A stretch of DNA of 64,000 nucleotides from positions 3,658,001 through 3,722,000 of the forward strand of contig OZ022259.1 of assembly GCA_963978905.1 (NCBI GenBank), in the 5' to 3' direction. Below, piece by piece: positions 1-11,238 of this stretch (the first letter of the stretch is position 1; each line of letters begins with the position of its first letter). The notes beneath the pieces were generated by a model. That model did no database searches. It saw only the letters and a list, made by a program, of their open reading frames with translations, and was not told the origin of the DNA. Both the position numbers and the translations under genes were made by a program. Source of the stretch: Trichostrongylus colubriformis. Its lineage: Eukaryota > Nematoda > Chromadorea > Rhabditida > Trichostrongylidae.

Positions 1-54
1 ACGCCATCATTCGCGTCCTATCTTCCCTCGTTGTACTTCCGCTTCATTTCTGCG

Positions 55-330
55 ATAACGCACTTGGAGAGATGTGGAGCTTGCGCGAAGAAGAAAACTT
101 GCGATAAGAGAAGACAGTCCAATGAAACAGCGATGATGAAGGCAGCTTCCACGATGGAAATCGTTCGTTAAAGGTGAGGTGATTGTGGTTGAGTGGGCGT
201 GGCTTGGTTGTGTTCGAGCAGGCATAACACCGTGAGGGTGCACGGTGCAACCACAGCAAAGGTGCAACCTAAGCAGTTATTCAAGGGTCTACTTGTCCCA
301 AGAAAGTAAGCCACTAATCTGAGTATCGCG
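55..330. repeat. Single arm of foldback repeat, 5' of gene 1
   Basis: This sequence corresponds to the right arm of the large inverted repeat present in full at 10186-10650 and 18107-18570 (shared GGGCGTGGCTTGGTTG and GTGAGGGTGCACGGTGCAAC). Here the left arm lies outside or has been lost. The ORFs predicted across it are repeat translations with no recognisable domain. From about 361 onward the sequence is the duplicated 5' flank shared by genes 1-3. Confidence 0.7.
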
Positions 331-1103
331 TGGTGTGCCTTCAACAAAGACGGAAATTTTAAAAGCAGATTCACAGCTTTTTCCGATCAGACCATGCTAT
401 GATGGGTGAAATGACGTCACACTGAGATCAATATGTAATACAAAGTCGTGAGCTGTCGCTGAGAATACATTATCGGTTAATTTCTCAATCAAACGGTGAA
501 CAATAAAGCGTTTTTATGGAAGCAGAATAGCACAAACTTAGTCCTTGGATCAATGAATAGAAATAGAGCAAACGCAGAACAGCTTCTTCATCTTAAAGAC
601 ACCAGAAGGGGGTAATTTTGGCCTACGGTAGAACAGACGTAGTGTGGACGAGTTTAAGTGGCCGCCATTGCACAAATTCGCCAATTTGACGCCTTGGCAT
701 GGTGCCAAGAGGAGATGTTCCTATTATGAATTTGTTTTTCCCTTTTACTTTTTCCTTTGTGCTTTCTTATATTGATTCTAGATGTAACATGAATGCTAAT
801 GTAGTTGGGAATGGCCACTCCGCTGCGCTGGGAATCAGTTGCTACAACTAACGTTGGCCCACGGCCCGTCTCCTACAGCGGACAACTCGGAATGGATGCG
901 CTGATGCGAATGGGATGCGAATACACACCGCAGCGTCACGCTTTTGAGTCCGGGTTTTTTCGCCCATTACCGCTTCTGACCTTGAGTGTTCATTACAAAA
1001 TGCTCATTTCTTTGCATCTTCCTCTTGTTTCGGACCCCCTTCCGGTTCCTTTAATGGCTGAGAAGAAGCACCGGCTCATTCGAAATAATGAATTGTAGCT
1101 TTA

Positions 1104-1372
1104 GGCAGGGTTCATAGTTCACGATTCAGGCGATCACTCGATCAGGCGGAAGGAAAAAGATACATATTGATTGGGTGATTCAGGCGATCACGCGATCGCG
1201 GAAAGCACGCGATCGCGTGGATCACGCGATCAGGCGGAAAAGAAAAGATATATATTGATTACGTGATTCAGGCGATCACGCGATCGCGTAAAGCACGCGA
1301 TCGCGTAAAGCACGCGATCGCGTAAAGCACGCGATCGCGTGATCGCCTGAATCGTGAACTATGAACACTGCC
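1104..1372. mobile_element. Foldback element with CGCGATCG tandem core, TTA target duplication
   Basis: The ends are inverted copies: GGCAGGGTTCATAGTTCACG on the left and the complement ending in GAACTATGAACACTGCC on the right, flanked by TTA (1101-1103) and TTA (1373-1375). The interior is a tandem array of a roughly 17-bp unit with the core CACGCGATCGCGTAAAG. The insertion is absent from the paralogous flanks of genes 2 and 3. A 3-bp TTA duplication fits PIF/Harbinger-type non-autonomous elements, but no transposase is seen. Confidence 0.8.
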
Positions 1373-1627
1373 TTACGCCCATGAAAATCAAAAAGCGTGA
1401 GTCATCAGGAGGTGACGTTCAAGAACCATAAACCGTAAGGTTGGTACATAACGGACACCGAAGAATTCTAGCTTTATGATATGAAAATTCGATTTTATGG
1501 GGACAGCTGGCACTTTATACGAGAATTAGAGAAAAAGCACTCCGGTATCAATGGCATAACGGGCAGGTAACGGCAAATAAATGCCTTCATATAAAATATG
1601 AGTCAAATTTTGTTAGCATAGTTACGG

Positions 1628-1634
1628 TATAAAA
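1628..1634 (+). promoter_or_regulatory. TATA box of gene 1
   Basis: TATAAAA lies exactly 85 bp upstream of the ATG. The same box at the same 85-bp distance precedes genes 2 and 3, so position and sequence have both been kept through duplication. Confidence 0.75.
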
Positions 1635-1712
1635 TGGGAGATTCCGACGGTCTAATGGCAAAGGATCAACAGATCTCCGGAGGTTAGTTGTTCGTCACAT
1701 TCGGCATCTATC

Positions 1713-2411
1713 ATGGGACGTCTCATTTTTGTATTCGCTTTAATTGGAGCCACCCTGGTGAGTTCTTGGAGTTGTCGCTAGCATAGAGTCTCGGTTGAGG
1801 TGGCTACTTTATCGATGCTCAACAGCTAAGATGAGCAGCACACTTCATTTCAAGGCTTGCGCGCCAAAACCTACTGATACTGGAACAGGAAGCGGTACTG
1901 CTAAAGTTTACCTAACCAGTGATCAGTCCTACGATCCAGCGAAAGTGAAGGAATACATGGGTTACTTCCCAAACACGAATGTAAGCGAATAAGAATTGTT
2001 TTACTCTTAGTGGAACCATTAAAAATCTTGAGATACTCTTCAGATCGAAAAGTACTCACCAGCTCTCGGAAATTTCAGTGGTCTGGGATCAGCAAATATC
2101 GGAGGCAAATTCTCTTACACGTTCACCCTTTACCATTCTGACTGTGGCAAGGTAAAGCGTAAGAATCCTCCCCCTTGATTTTTCAAGCTCAACGCTCATT
2201 AGGTGTGAGCGGCTAGTTATATATCCTAAACATCAATGATTTTAAGGTACAACGCTGGATGGACGAAATCGTGAACAGCTCGCAGTATTTCAGAAAAAAC
2301 ACTGTTATATGCTCCATAGAGAGCACATCTCCAACAGGAGCAACTACAGAGCCTAACAGCAGGACAACGCCAACAACCACAATATTAAAAGCTGACCCAA
2401 ATATCCTGTGA
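1713..2411 (+). CDS. Small secreted protein, family member 1 (147 aa)
   Basis: The exons are 1713-1757, 1855-1980, 2044-2151 and 2247-2411; all three introns are phase 0 (97, 63 and 95 bp). Exon 1 encodes only a 15-residue hydrophobic signal peptide (MGRLIFVFALIGATL), and exon 2 begins Ala-Cys-Ala-Pro. Exon 3 is exactly 36 codons, with an NFS sequon and an SDCGK end. Exon 4 starts VQRWMDEIV, has a single Cys (VICSIES), and ends in a short Thr/Pro-rich tail. Cysteines occur once per exon 2-4, so disulfide bonding outside the cell is likely (inference). The intron 1 acceptor is TTCAAG and the intron 3 acceptor TTTTAAG, both unusual but identical in the paralogs. The start is the only ATG beginning a signal peptide, and the TATA box is 85 bp upstream. 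I do not recognise the family. No transmembrane segment beyond the signal is seen. The gene model is well supported by the four intact paralogs; function is unknown. Confidence 0.82.
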
Positions 2412-4013
2412 AAAGCGTCCCTCGGAATGAAATTTGAACAGACTTCTATAGCAGCGATATTGGTACGATAGTGTTAATGATTTTAATCAACTTTTAAGCT
2501 GATGCCGTTGCCCTGAGGAAATCTTTGGCACAAAGACACCGTGCAAGAGCCTCAGGAAGTGCTAGCAAAGAATAACCTACAACTGAAAGTCAAGATAGCC
2601 TGAACTCCGAAAATTGCATGAAGCCATTCGCACTGGTCCGCATTCAAAGATAATTCCTTTGAATTAGGGACCACGCGCGCGTGGTCCCTATTTGCGTAAC
2701 CCACCCACCCAGATGGATGAACTGACGGACCCCGTCTACACCGGGCAGTAAGGGAGAGGCTCGACTAAATGCGGCAATGATTAAATTACGTGAGCTCACT
2801 GGAATTCCGTTCAAGAAACGGGACCCGATGTTGTCATCAGCAAAGTCAGCGGTAAGCTCACAGTGATACAAGGTGATGTCCCTTAAATAGTAACACCATG
2901 AAAGGTATATGACCTTTACTGAAGCGATGATACCTGTGAAGGGCTAGTCCTGGGCGCGGCTGAATGAGAGCAGGAACAATGATGTGAGAACTCCGATAGG
3001 TATGACCCCAACCCAACTGAAAACAAGAACACGGCATGGCTACAATGACAGAAAAGCAATGGATTATCAGGTAGCGATTACATTGAAATTTGAAGTGGCT
3101 TGGCGAACGCAGTAAGTCCTCATAGACCCATATAAAGTCTCAACAATAGATTAGGTAGATTGAAGAGGATAATAGGCGAAATCCGGCAAAAATAGCGGAT
3201 CTAACGGCTACACGGGCTCAAATTACACAGAAGAAGATACCAGCTAATTTCAGCTATGTTGACATACTTTCTGCGACCTTCGGCAGACGTTATACATGGA
3301 AATGTGCGACCTCCAAAGAATGTAGGGCAAGACATTCATTTTGGAGTAGGGTCAAGGAAGCTCTCGGAGGCAGGGCCTTTCGGGCGCTGCTGATCAACAG
3401 TAAAACCGTGGGACATTTGCAGCGCGCGGTGGGTGCATGACATGGTTGTCAAATTCCATTGTCTAGATCTACACTCCACATAAGGTGCAACAACTGTTTT
3501 TCACCTATTTTGTCTTAAATTGTCACCAAGGAGCTGTTCAGAATGCTGGTCACGGATATGACATTGGTTTTCAGCGCAAGAGCCGTTTTCAGTGCCTTCC
3601 GAAATTGCGCCAGTCATGTTCATGTTTGCTACAGTGCTTTAGCTGGAGAGCGTCATCTTTCCGCTGTCGTCTTTCACTTGATACTATTTTACAGTCATCA
3701 TTGCACATTCAAGTGTATATGTATATTCGTCTGAGACTTAGAGGGGGAAGAAGGGTTCCCTTCCTTCTCACGGCTTAGGCAAATCTTGGGGGAACAGTGT
3801 GGTCCCTACTCTATTAGCACTGTAATGGAATTGAATGACGCTAGCACCTCAAACGGATGTCATATTCGTGATCACCATCCCGTATAGCCCTCTTGGATTA
3901 AGTTTTACCGATTTTGATTAGAAGGGGTTGTTGCATCAACATGGTGTAATTGCACAATTGCACAAAATTGGCGTCAACGCTGAAAAAAGTCATCATATCC
4001 GTGATTAGCGGTT
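2412..4013. other. Non-coding; duplicated 3' flank, then unassigned sequence
   Basis: The first 330 bases or so match the 3' flank of gene 2 (about 12120-12605). A perfect 26-bp palindrome lies at 2665-2690 (a GGGACCAC arm around alternating CG). From 2750 to 3480 I see no gene. 3780-4010 contains sequence related to the internal part of the TTAA foldback element at 19702-20307 (GATGTCATATTCGTGATCA). Short ORFs here have no recognisable content. Confidence 0.5.
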
Positions 4014-4243
4014 GGGGTCCACGAGGTCGAATTTCCGCGCGGCCGCGCGCGATAAGCGGCACCGCGGGTGCGAGTGCTAGTGGCAGGGCATGGCAGCCTT
4101 CAAGCGAGGCAGTGTGGCATAAGTGGAAAGCGCAGACGTGACGCAGTCACGCTCGGCCGGGTGACCAAGGGCAATCGATACGGCGACTCGTGCGACTGCG
4201 CCGCGAGTGAACCGCGAAGCGGAAATTCGACCTCGTGGACCCC
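4014..4243. mobile_element. Foldback MITE (GGGGTCCACGAGGTCGAA ends)
   Basis: Inverted ends read GGGGTCCACGAGGTCGAATT at 4014 and its complement ending at 4243. It is nested in sequence that flanks it with GTGATTAGC and GTGATCAGCACCCC, which resembles the TTAA foldback family, so it looks like a MITE within a MITE. The GC-rich interior shares GGCAGCCTTCAAGCGAGGCA with the element at 23515-23805. Confidence 0.7.
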
Positions 4244-4533
4244 ACCCGTGATCAGCACCCCAAATAACTCTCGTGGGCGTAGTTTCAGCGAAAATTAGCT
4301 TTTTGACCAACTCGCGGTATCTGGGGTAGTGATAGTTGAATAGTGCCGAAGTTTCTTTTACACACATATATATATAAGAATCATGAATTTCTGTTGGAAC
4401 TCAATATCAGGGGCTCTTGAGTGGACAAGGCACTTCTATTATGCTTCTATTATGCGTTGAAATCACCAAATAAATGCTGTAGTTCGGTCCCATGCCCACA
4501 CATGCTATTGTTCTATGCTCGACGACAAAACTA

Positions 4534-5204
4534 TTAGGTGTGTGCAGAATGAATGGCCAAAACGGACCACTTTTTCCAAAACGCCATAACTTCGCTCAGA
4601 CACAAAATCTACACAACTTTGCCAACCACCTGATTAAGAAAATATGCAATCATGGTAAGTTTTTGGATTGCGAAAATTAATAAAGTCAACGATGGCATTT
4701 TCAACATTCATAGTACCGGCGAATTTGTTCTAACGCAGGTTGGCATCGAAAACCCGGAAAAATTGGTAATCCGTCAAGGATAGGTCTGGGGAATAAGGGG
4801 GTGAGGGAGAGTCACGATGCCTAATTGCATCAGTTTCTGCCGGGTGACTTGCGAAATGTGGGGGTTTGCGTTGTTTTGCGCACCCAGTAAAAACTGATGC
4901 AGTGAGGCATTGAGACTCTCCCTCACCCCCCTTATTCCCGAGCCCTATTCCTGACGGATTACCACTTTTTCCGGGTTCTCGATGCAAACCTGCGTCAGAA
5001 AAAATTCGCCGATACTACTATGCACGGTAAAAATGCCATTCTTGACTTTATTAAATCCGCAATCCAGAATTATCGTGATGGCATATTTTCTTTACCTGGT
5101 CGTTGGCAAAATTCGATAGATTCGTATTTTTTATTTCGACAAATGAAGTTGTGTCTGAAATTATGGCCAGTTATGTTTTGGCCATTTATTCTGCAAACAC
5201 CTAA
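4534..5204. mobile_element. Mariner-derived foldback element with inverted transposase 3' ends
   Basis: The ends are TTAGGTGTGTGCAGAATGAA and its near-complement ending GCAAACACCTAA, with TA on the left flank. The interior is a snap-back: 4730-4860 and 4880-4995 are inverted copies of each other. The + strand copy encodes the mariner C-terminal motif PYSPDLSLTDYQFF followed by DFIKSAIQNYRDGIFSLPGR and WQ, meaning the third catalytic Asp region and the usual C-terminus. N-terminal and DDE-1/2 coding sequence is missing. It is non-autonomous. Confidence 0.75.
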
Positions 5205-5402
5205 AATATTTCTTCCCCCTTTCAACACAGCACTCGGCCCTATTCTGCGATAATAACAAAACATGGTTGCAAAATGCGTATTTTGCAAAAAAAAAAGGAA
5301 CAAAATCATTGAAGGGAAGCAGAAAAAAGAATGGTTAGTTAATTAATATTAGTTGATTTGATTTAAAGTTAATTAGCTAGTTGAAGTCAGTTTACTGATA
5401 TT

Positions 5403-5500
5403 TTAACCCATTCATGACCGTGCGTGTTTTCTAAAAATGGCGCCTTCGGACCGAACCAATTGCGGCGGCTCCCTCTCAGCCATATATGGCTGGCACGGTT
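5403..5500. repeat. End fragment of TTAA foldback family
   Basis: TTAACCCATTCATGACCG followed by the CAGCCATATATGGCTG palindrome matches the right end of the intact element at 19702-20307. The opposite end was not found nearby, so this is a solo end. Confidence 0.5.
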
Positions 5501-5986
5501 CCACAAGACCATTTTTCTTTTTTTTCGCCTTTCATGGCTTTTCTTTGTGTGTAAGCCTCAGTTGGGAAAGGAACTTCTTCCAGCTCCACTAGAGCTCAGA
5601 CAAAAATGTACGCTTAAATGTGCAGAAAGATGACTGTGATGACAAGTGAGAGAACGTAGAGCAAAAATGGGTGCCACACCCTCCAAGTGCATTAGGCAAG
5701 GTTGACGTGGGATTTGCACCACCGCGCGAGTGAGCGGTGGTGCAATTAGTATGAACGACATTGCGAGATCTATGGATTTAGGCAGCGTTCGTTGGTTGCA
5801 TATTGGAATTGGTGGAAGATGCTAGAGATTCCTATTGATTCGAGAATTCGCGTAATCAGTGTTTTATAGAAATAGGGAACTGTGGAGCATCGATCTCCAC
5901 TCTCCATCTTGGGAATAAGAAAAGTGATGATTCCGATAGAATGTTTTTGAACAATCTGAACGATAACAGCCTTCACTTATAAAATA

Positions 5987-6872
5987 TTAGGTTGTCCCAA
6001 AAGCCTTGTAGTATTTTTTTCGATCATCACTTTTTATTTTGTTTCGTCCAACAAATAACAATTCGGCAACAACATATTGACCATTGTTATAGGCAACCCT
6101 CTGCCAATTTATAGGAGAATCGTTGACTCCCTCCTCCCAGAACTCTGAGTGAGAGTCGAAGAAGTCAGCGATCGCCTTTGCAAGCAAGTCATAATCATCG
6201 AATTTTCTCTTGGCCAGGAAGGATTCGAGAGGATGAGTAAGGTGATAGCCAGAAGGGGCAATGTCTGGAGAGTATGGCGGGTGGGGCAGCACATCCCAGC
6301 CGAGCTCCTATAACTTGGCCTGGGTACTTTTCGCGAAATGGGAGCGAAATGGGGCGGGCGTCGTCATGAAGAAGGGTGTTCGCGGACCTTTTCCGGCTTT
6401 TTTCTCGAACAGCGACGGCGAGCTGCTGGAGCTGGTGGGTGCATACGGCAGCGGTGACTGTCTCGCCTTGTACCAGCACCTCGCGGAAAAGCATTCCTTC
6501 CGCGTCCCAGAACCAGCACAGTCCCAAGCGTGGTTTGTCTTTCATGTCAATCTCGCCGTTGCTGAAGCTGATGAACCAGCGGCGCACGGTCACGTAGCTC
6601 ACACATCCCTTGCCCAATGCAGCGCTGATGGAGTAGCAAGCTTCCGTCGTTTTGGTGCCACAAGACCGCTCATAATAGATGACACCGCGAGTTGGGTGGG
6701 TATCGACAACGGGCAATGTAGCTCTCTCCACGGAATCTAGTGGGTCAATATATATTTTCCTAGAAAGCTTAAGGAACGCTCTACCATATCCCTGAAGCGC
6801 CTGGATCTGCCTCGAAGTGAACAAGAGTTACTGATTTTTTTTGGAAAAATACTACAAGACTTTTGGGACTAA
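5987..6872 (-). mobile_element. Internally deleted mariner (lineage M1), - orientation
   Basis: The ends are TTAGGTTGTCCCAAAAG on the left and CTTTTGGGAC-CTAA on the right (AACC deleted), between TA dinucleotides. The - strand ORF at 6195-6824 encodes the mariner DNA-binding region (VRRWFISFSNGEIDMKDKPR) fused to WFWDAEGMLFREV and HTHQLQQ-type sequence, so the region with the first catalytic Asp is deleted. A frameshift follows LLHDDAR. It cannot encode an active transposase. The paralogous site at 14027-14912 holds the same deletion derivative in the opposite orientation. Confidence 0.85.
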
Positions 6873-7380
6873 TACTTGGTGTTGTTTACTGGGTTATATC
6901 ACTGGGTAAAATCAGTAGTGGTGTTGAAACACGAACTACGACTACACAAACATTGATAGGTAGGTTGTTTTCCATATGCGAAAACCTATCCTGACAGCTT
7001 TAGCTCTCAAAACTGACGCTCGCACACAACCCGAAAAAATGGCGGTTCTGGGCGGCAAAGATCATGCGGTATTGCACGATTTGCAGGGAACAGAAGACAC
7101 CTCGTTCCGTTATGTGTTAAGGAGAGTGACAAAATGGATGCAATGCAAATATTTGCTACAAACAAAAAGCTGTTCTGCTCGCATCCTTTTCTGTCTGCTA
7201 TATTGATATTGATATCTGCTGCCATTGTGGAAGTAAATGGACTTGAATCTTTCGACAAAGTTTATATATGTGTTGGATAAAGCTCCTTCAGCTCTGTAAT
7301 ACGATACTACTTTTTTGAGTTCTCGATTGTTTAATATCTGTGAAACCTAAAAATGAAGCAGCTGATCTACCATCGTACTA

Positions 7381-8161
7381 TTAGGTTGACCCATTTCTGT
7401 TACACTTTTTATTCTTCTTGGGGAAAACTGTGGAAGCTTCTGGGATATTTGGTATAAGCGAGTGAACCTCAACTAGCAGTGAATCTACGACAATTTCGCG
7501 AGAGGGGCAAAATACACGGACACCTCCCCTGTTCCTCAGCATGCAAGGCCACTAACCGAATCAACCAGTCGATGGGCCCAGGTACTGTCTCTCATATGGC
7601 AGCAACCCGATGGCTCGATCGACTCTAATTGAACAGAAAAAAATTTCAAAAATTCGCAAAGTGAAACTTTTTAATTTTAAAAAAAGGAAACTGTTATCAT
7701 CCATCACGACAGTCACTGCCGATCTCTGCTGCAGGCAATTGGACAGTAGCCGCAAAACTTACCGGAAAAATGGACCGACACTTTTTCCTCCACGACCACG
7801 CCCGCCCATATGTGGCAATTAGCGTGTCAAAGGATCCAGGACCTTGGTTTGACGAAGCTCCCCCATCCACCGTAATTTCCGGGCATGGCCCCAACTGACT
7901 ACCACCTACTCCGATCTCTGACCCACTTCCTCGACGGACGGCAGTTCAAAGATGACGATGATCACAAAATCGACCTCCAGACTTTCTTCGACCAGAAATC
8001 CCCAGACTTCTATAAGCAAGGCATCTGTCATCTCCGTACTCGCTGGCAATATATTGTTGATTATAACGTTACAGATTTTGTTGACTCATGTTAGACACAA
8101 ATAAAGAAAAATAAATTTCAAATTTTTGTCACTGTGTAACGGAAATTATAGTTCGACCTAA
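7381..8161 (+). mobile_element. Internally deleted mariner (lineage M2)
   Basis: It begins TTAGGTTGACCC after TA and ends GTTCGACCTAA. The interior carries a start-like MARSTLIEQKK segment, then a deletion, then ARPYVA-type and HPPS sequence, and the C-terminal ORF at 7885-8094 with MAPTDYHLLRSLTHFLDGR, which retains the mariner third-Asp motif. The same element sits at the paralogous site at 15423, so this insertion predates the segmental duplication. Confidence 0.8.
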
Positions 8162-8330
8162 TTTACACGCATGAACATCTCATAGAGCCTTTTCAGCTCT
8201 ACAAAACAGTACTTTTTGTTAACTCTAACCACTTGTACTATGTTTGCTGTTTTAGAGGCTTAGAAACATATTACTCAGCAAAAAAGCATTTTCATTATCT
8301 CCTCTTCTTCGCTTACATCGATGTGAAATA

Positions 8331-9605
8331 CAGGGTGGGGCAAAATTACGGAAACAAAGCGCGGGCGCGGGAACTTTGACCCCTGAGGCGCTTTTCCCAT
8401 TCGGGTAGCTCTTGCTTGTTCTTAATCGATTCAGTGCAACCCTCTCTACTAACCAGCACAAAAAATTTCATCTTCGGTTCAACATGACGAGGCTATCCCC
8501 GCACCGGAATTCCATCATCTACCTGCACCATCAAGGACTCCGAGCGATTGACATCTCCCGTCGTCTGAAGGTATCAAGAGGTCTTGTATCGAAAACAATC
8601 GCAAGGTTTACAGAACTAGGAAACCTTTCCGACCGACCAGGACGTGGAAGACGGACTTCTGTCACGATCAGGACGAACATCAAGAGAGTGCGTGATCGTC
8701 TGCGTTTGAAGCCAGTGCCGTTGCTTCGGAAGATGGCAAAAGAAATGTCGATTTCCACGAGATCGATGCGCAGGATTGTGAAAGATCACTTGAAAATGAA
8801 GGATACAAGCAAGAAAAAGGCCAGTTTCTTTCTGTCGACACCAAAAAGAAGAGAGACCAACGCTGCAGGGAGCTCCTTCGACGATTCCGTGGTGGCAAGC
8901 ACAGAGACATCCTCTTCACGGACGAAAAGGTTTTCACTGTCGAGCAAAGCTTAAACAAGCAAAATGATCGTATTTGTGCAAGATCGAAGCCAAATGCGAC
9001 AGTAAATCGTACTGCTAATAGATCGTTGATGGTCTTTGCCGGAATAACCGCCGTCGGGAAAACACCGCTGGTCTTCATTCCGCAGGGAATTGAAGTCAAC
9101 GCGAACAACTATTTGGACATTCTGACGAAGTCTTACCGTGGGCCCAGCCGCACTTCGGCAATAAGAAATGGTGCTATCAACAAGATGGTGCCCCTGCTCA
9201 CAAGGCCAAGATTGTTCAGGAGTGGTGCAAGGAGAATTTTCCAGATTTCATCGCCTTTGATGAATGGCGTCCTAGTTCACCGGACCTCAACCCACTTGTT
9301 CCTGTATGGAGCGTCCTCGAGCCTAAGGCATGCTCAAAACCCCATCGCGACCTCAATTCCTTGAAGGCAGCGCTGGAGAAGGCATGGGATGAGTTGGACG
9401 AAGACTACCTCCTCGCCACGGTCAACGCGTTTCCGAAGCGTCTTCAAGCCTGTGTCGAAGTATATGGAGATCGTTTTGAAAAAAAAAGTGATGCCTTTTG
9501 TTCAGTTTTTCCTGGAGAATAACGGTGAAGATTATTTTTTTGTTCAAGCTCAAATAAAGTTTTTGGGTGACATCGATTTAGTTTCCGTAATTTTGCCCCA
9601 CCCTG
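8331..9605 (+). mobile_element. Full-length but dead DD37D (maT-like) Tc1/mariner element
   Basis: Inverted repeats of about 25 bp (CAGGGTGGGGCAAAATTACG...) sit at both ends, with TA at 8329-8330 and 9606-9607. The paralogous locus at about 16675 is an intact empty site with one TA. At 1275 bp it is full length for the superfamily. The coding region is described separately. Confidence 0.93.
8484..9475 (+). pseudogene. DD37D transposase pseudogene
   Basis: This is the transposase of the element at 8331-9605, a DDE enzyme that excises and inserts DNA at TA. It starts MTRLSPHRNSI and has paired-type helix-turn-helix sequence (HHQGLRAIDISRRLKVS; then DRPGRGRR). The frame shifts near 8810. The second block carries the first catalytic motif DILFTDEKVFTVEQ. 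The frame shifts again near 9135, after which QQDGAPAH (second Asp) is readable. The third motif should read SPDLNPLDYSVW, with 37 residues between the Asps, but here it reads SPDLNPLVPVW: the catalytic Asp and one residue are gone. At least two frameshifts plus loss of the third Asp make it inactive. Confidence 0.85.
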
Positions 9606-10185
9606 TAGAATATCCATATGTGCGAAAGCGCAGATATGGAAAAATCGAAAACGTATACAAACTTTGTCGAATGATGAACAGAATGTTGTAAAGCACAGAG
9701 AATAAAAAAAAATTGGCAAGAACTCACTGTGCAATCTCTAATGAAAAACAGTGCTGTAGACACTCAACTTTCGCCGTGAAAAAAAAGCAACCGAACTATT
9801 CGGGAAACCTACACCACGTGGAGAGGACGCTGTAGATGCGAGCTCAAGAGCTGTATGTCAAAAAAGGACAAAGTCTCATAACGCGTTATCCATGACCTAC
9901 GTTCAGTGGGAGAAGATTACTCCGCTGAAAAGTGCTCAAAGAATTGTACGGTTCAGTTAATCGCTCCATAGCCCAGCTCCACCGAGAAAGAAGTAAGCCA
10001 TTCAAGGAGGTTCCATCGAGAAAGCTGATCCATTCGCTACACAACGTTAACCTTACACTGCAAAGTTGCCAATACTTCTCCCCATGAGCAAGATGAGGAG
10101 ATCGGTCAGAGCCTACCAGACTCTCGAAACGTGCTCCAACATTATTACCGCGTCCATTCGCCGCCGATCCAAAAGAAACGTTGGT

Positions 10186-10650
10186 TCAAAAGGCCCAAAA
10201 CGCAGTAATCAGATTAGTGGCTCACTTTCTTGAGCCAAGTAGGTCCTTAGATAACTGCTCAGGCTGCACCTTTGTTGCGATTGCACCATGCACCCTCACG
10301 GTGTTGTGCCTGGTTGGATACAATCAAGCCACGCTCACCCATCCAAATCACACCTGGCCTTAAACGAACAAAATTCTTATGGGGCGCTTGTGCGGAGAAG
10401 GAAACTCGCGATAAGAGAAGATAATTTAATGAAACAGCCATTTCGATGATGAAGGCAGCTTCCACGTTCGAAATTCATTCGTTTGAGGCCATGTGTGGTT
10501 AAATGGGGTGGGCGTGGCTTGGTTGTGTTCAGGCAGGCACAACGCGTGAGGGTGTACGGTGCAACCTGAGCAGGTATCCAAGTACCTACTTGCCCCAAGG
10601 AAGGAAGCCGCTAATCTGACTGTCGCGTGGTGTGCCCTTAACAAAGGCGG
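10186..10650. repeat. Large foldback repeat 5' of gene 2
   Basis: The left arm at about 10186-10380 is the inverse of the right arm at about 10440-10640: AATCAGATTAGTGGCTC pairs with GCCGCTAATCTGA, and TGGTTGGATACAATCAAGCC pairs with GGCTTGGTTGTGTTCAGGCA. The same structure is at 18107-18570, and its right arm lies 5' of gene 1. It lies 0.7-1.1 kb upstream of each ATG and was duplicated with the genes. Confidence 0.75.
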
Positions 10651-11231
10651 AAATTTTAAAAGCAGATCCACAGCTTTTCCGATCAGACCATGGTATGATG
10701 GGTGAAATGGCGTCACGCTGAGATCAATATGTAATAGAAAGTCGGGAGCTGTCTCTGAGAATACATGTGGGTAATTCCTTAGTGAAATGGTGAACAGTGA
10801 GGGTTGCACGAACTTAGTCCTTAGATCAATGAATAGGAATAGAGCAACAAAGAAAACTTTGTTCATGTCAATGGCTGAGAAGCTCCGAGCCATTCGAAAT
10901 AATTAATTGCAGCCTGATTATCCATGGAAACCAGAAATTGTGAAGCCATCAGGTAGCGACGTTCATGAATCAGAAAACCCTCATGGTTGCACACGCATGC
11001 AGACATGGGTGCCGAACATCAATGATATAACGAGCATTTATTGCAAACGAAGAATTCTCTTTTCATGAAAAACAAAAATTCGATTTTATGGGGACAGTTG
11101 GCACCGTTATTTGTTATATACGAGAACCAAAGGAAAAGCGCTCAGGCTTCAATGGTTCAATGGGCAGCCAATGGCAAGTAAACTGCCTCCATACAATACA
11201 TGAAAATCACATTCTGTGAGCACAGCTAGGG

Positions 11232-11238
11232 TATAAAA
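11232..11238 (+). promoter_or_regulatory. TATA box of gene 2
   Basis: TATAAAA lies 85 bp upstream of the ATG, followed by the same GAGAGATTCTGACGGTCCAG context as in gene 3. Confidence 0.75.

Larger units (their letters stand above)
361..2411 (+). repeat. Tandem gene block, copy A
   Basis: This block, with promoter and gene 1, is paralogous to about 10661-12165 (copy B) and 18581-20814 (copy C). All three begin with the same GCAGATYCACAGCTTTT / GATCAGACCATG landmarks about 1.3 kb (A) or 0.65 kb (B, C) upstream of the ATG. Copy A is longer partly because of its private foldback insertion at 1104-1372. Between about 541 and 1100 there is no supported gene. Confidence 0.85.
5540..10380. repeat. 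Inter-gene segmental duplication, copy 1
   Basis: This spacer between genes 1 and 2 is paralogous to 12840-18300, the spacer between genes 2 and 3. A third, shorter and more diverged piece lies at about 22140-22440. The two long copies are colinear apart from insertions: copy 1 alone has the DD37D element (8331-9605); copy 2 alone has the mariner at 13021-13801, the 227-bp element at 15680, the hairpin SINE at 16736 and the MITE at 17506. No host gene is evident; 6880-7370 and 9610-10180 hold nothing that I recognise. Confidence 0.85.

Noticed and set aside
1140..1340. CRISPR-like array of CGCGATCG repeats
   Set aside because: The units are contiguous with no unique spacers and lie inside an inverted-repeat transposable element of a eukaryote.
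1855..1860. Bacterial-type lipobox at the signal peptide end (Leu-Ala-Cys)
   Set aside because: The gene has spliced introns and belongs to a eukaryote; the resemblance is by chance.
6261..6740. 159-codon + strand ORF
   Set aside because: It is antisense to the M1 mariner transposase fragment.
6976..7206. ORF repeated at 15081-15323 and its antisense
   Set aside because: The repetition is due to the segmental duplication. The two copies diverge by frame-changing indels, so there is no sign of coding selection.
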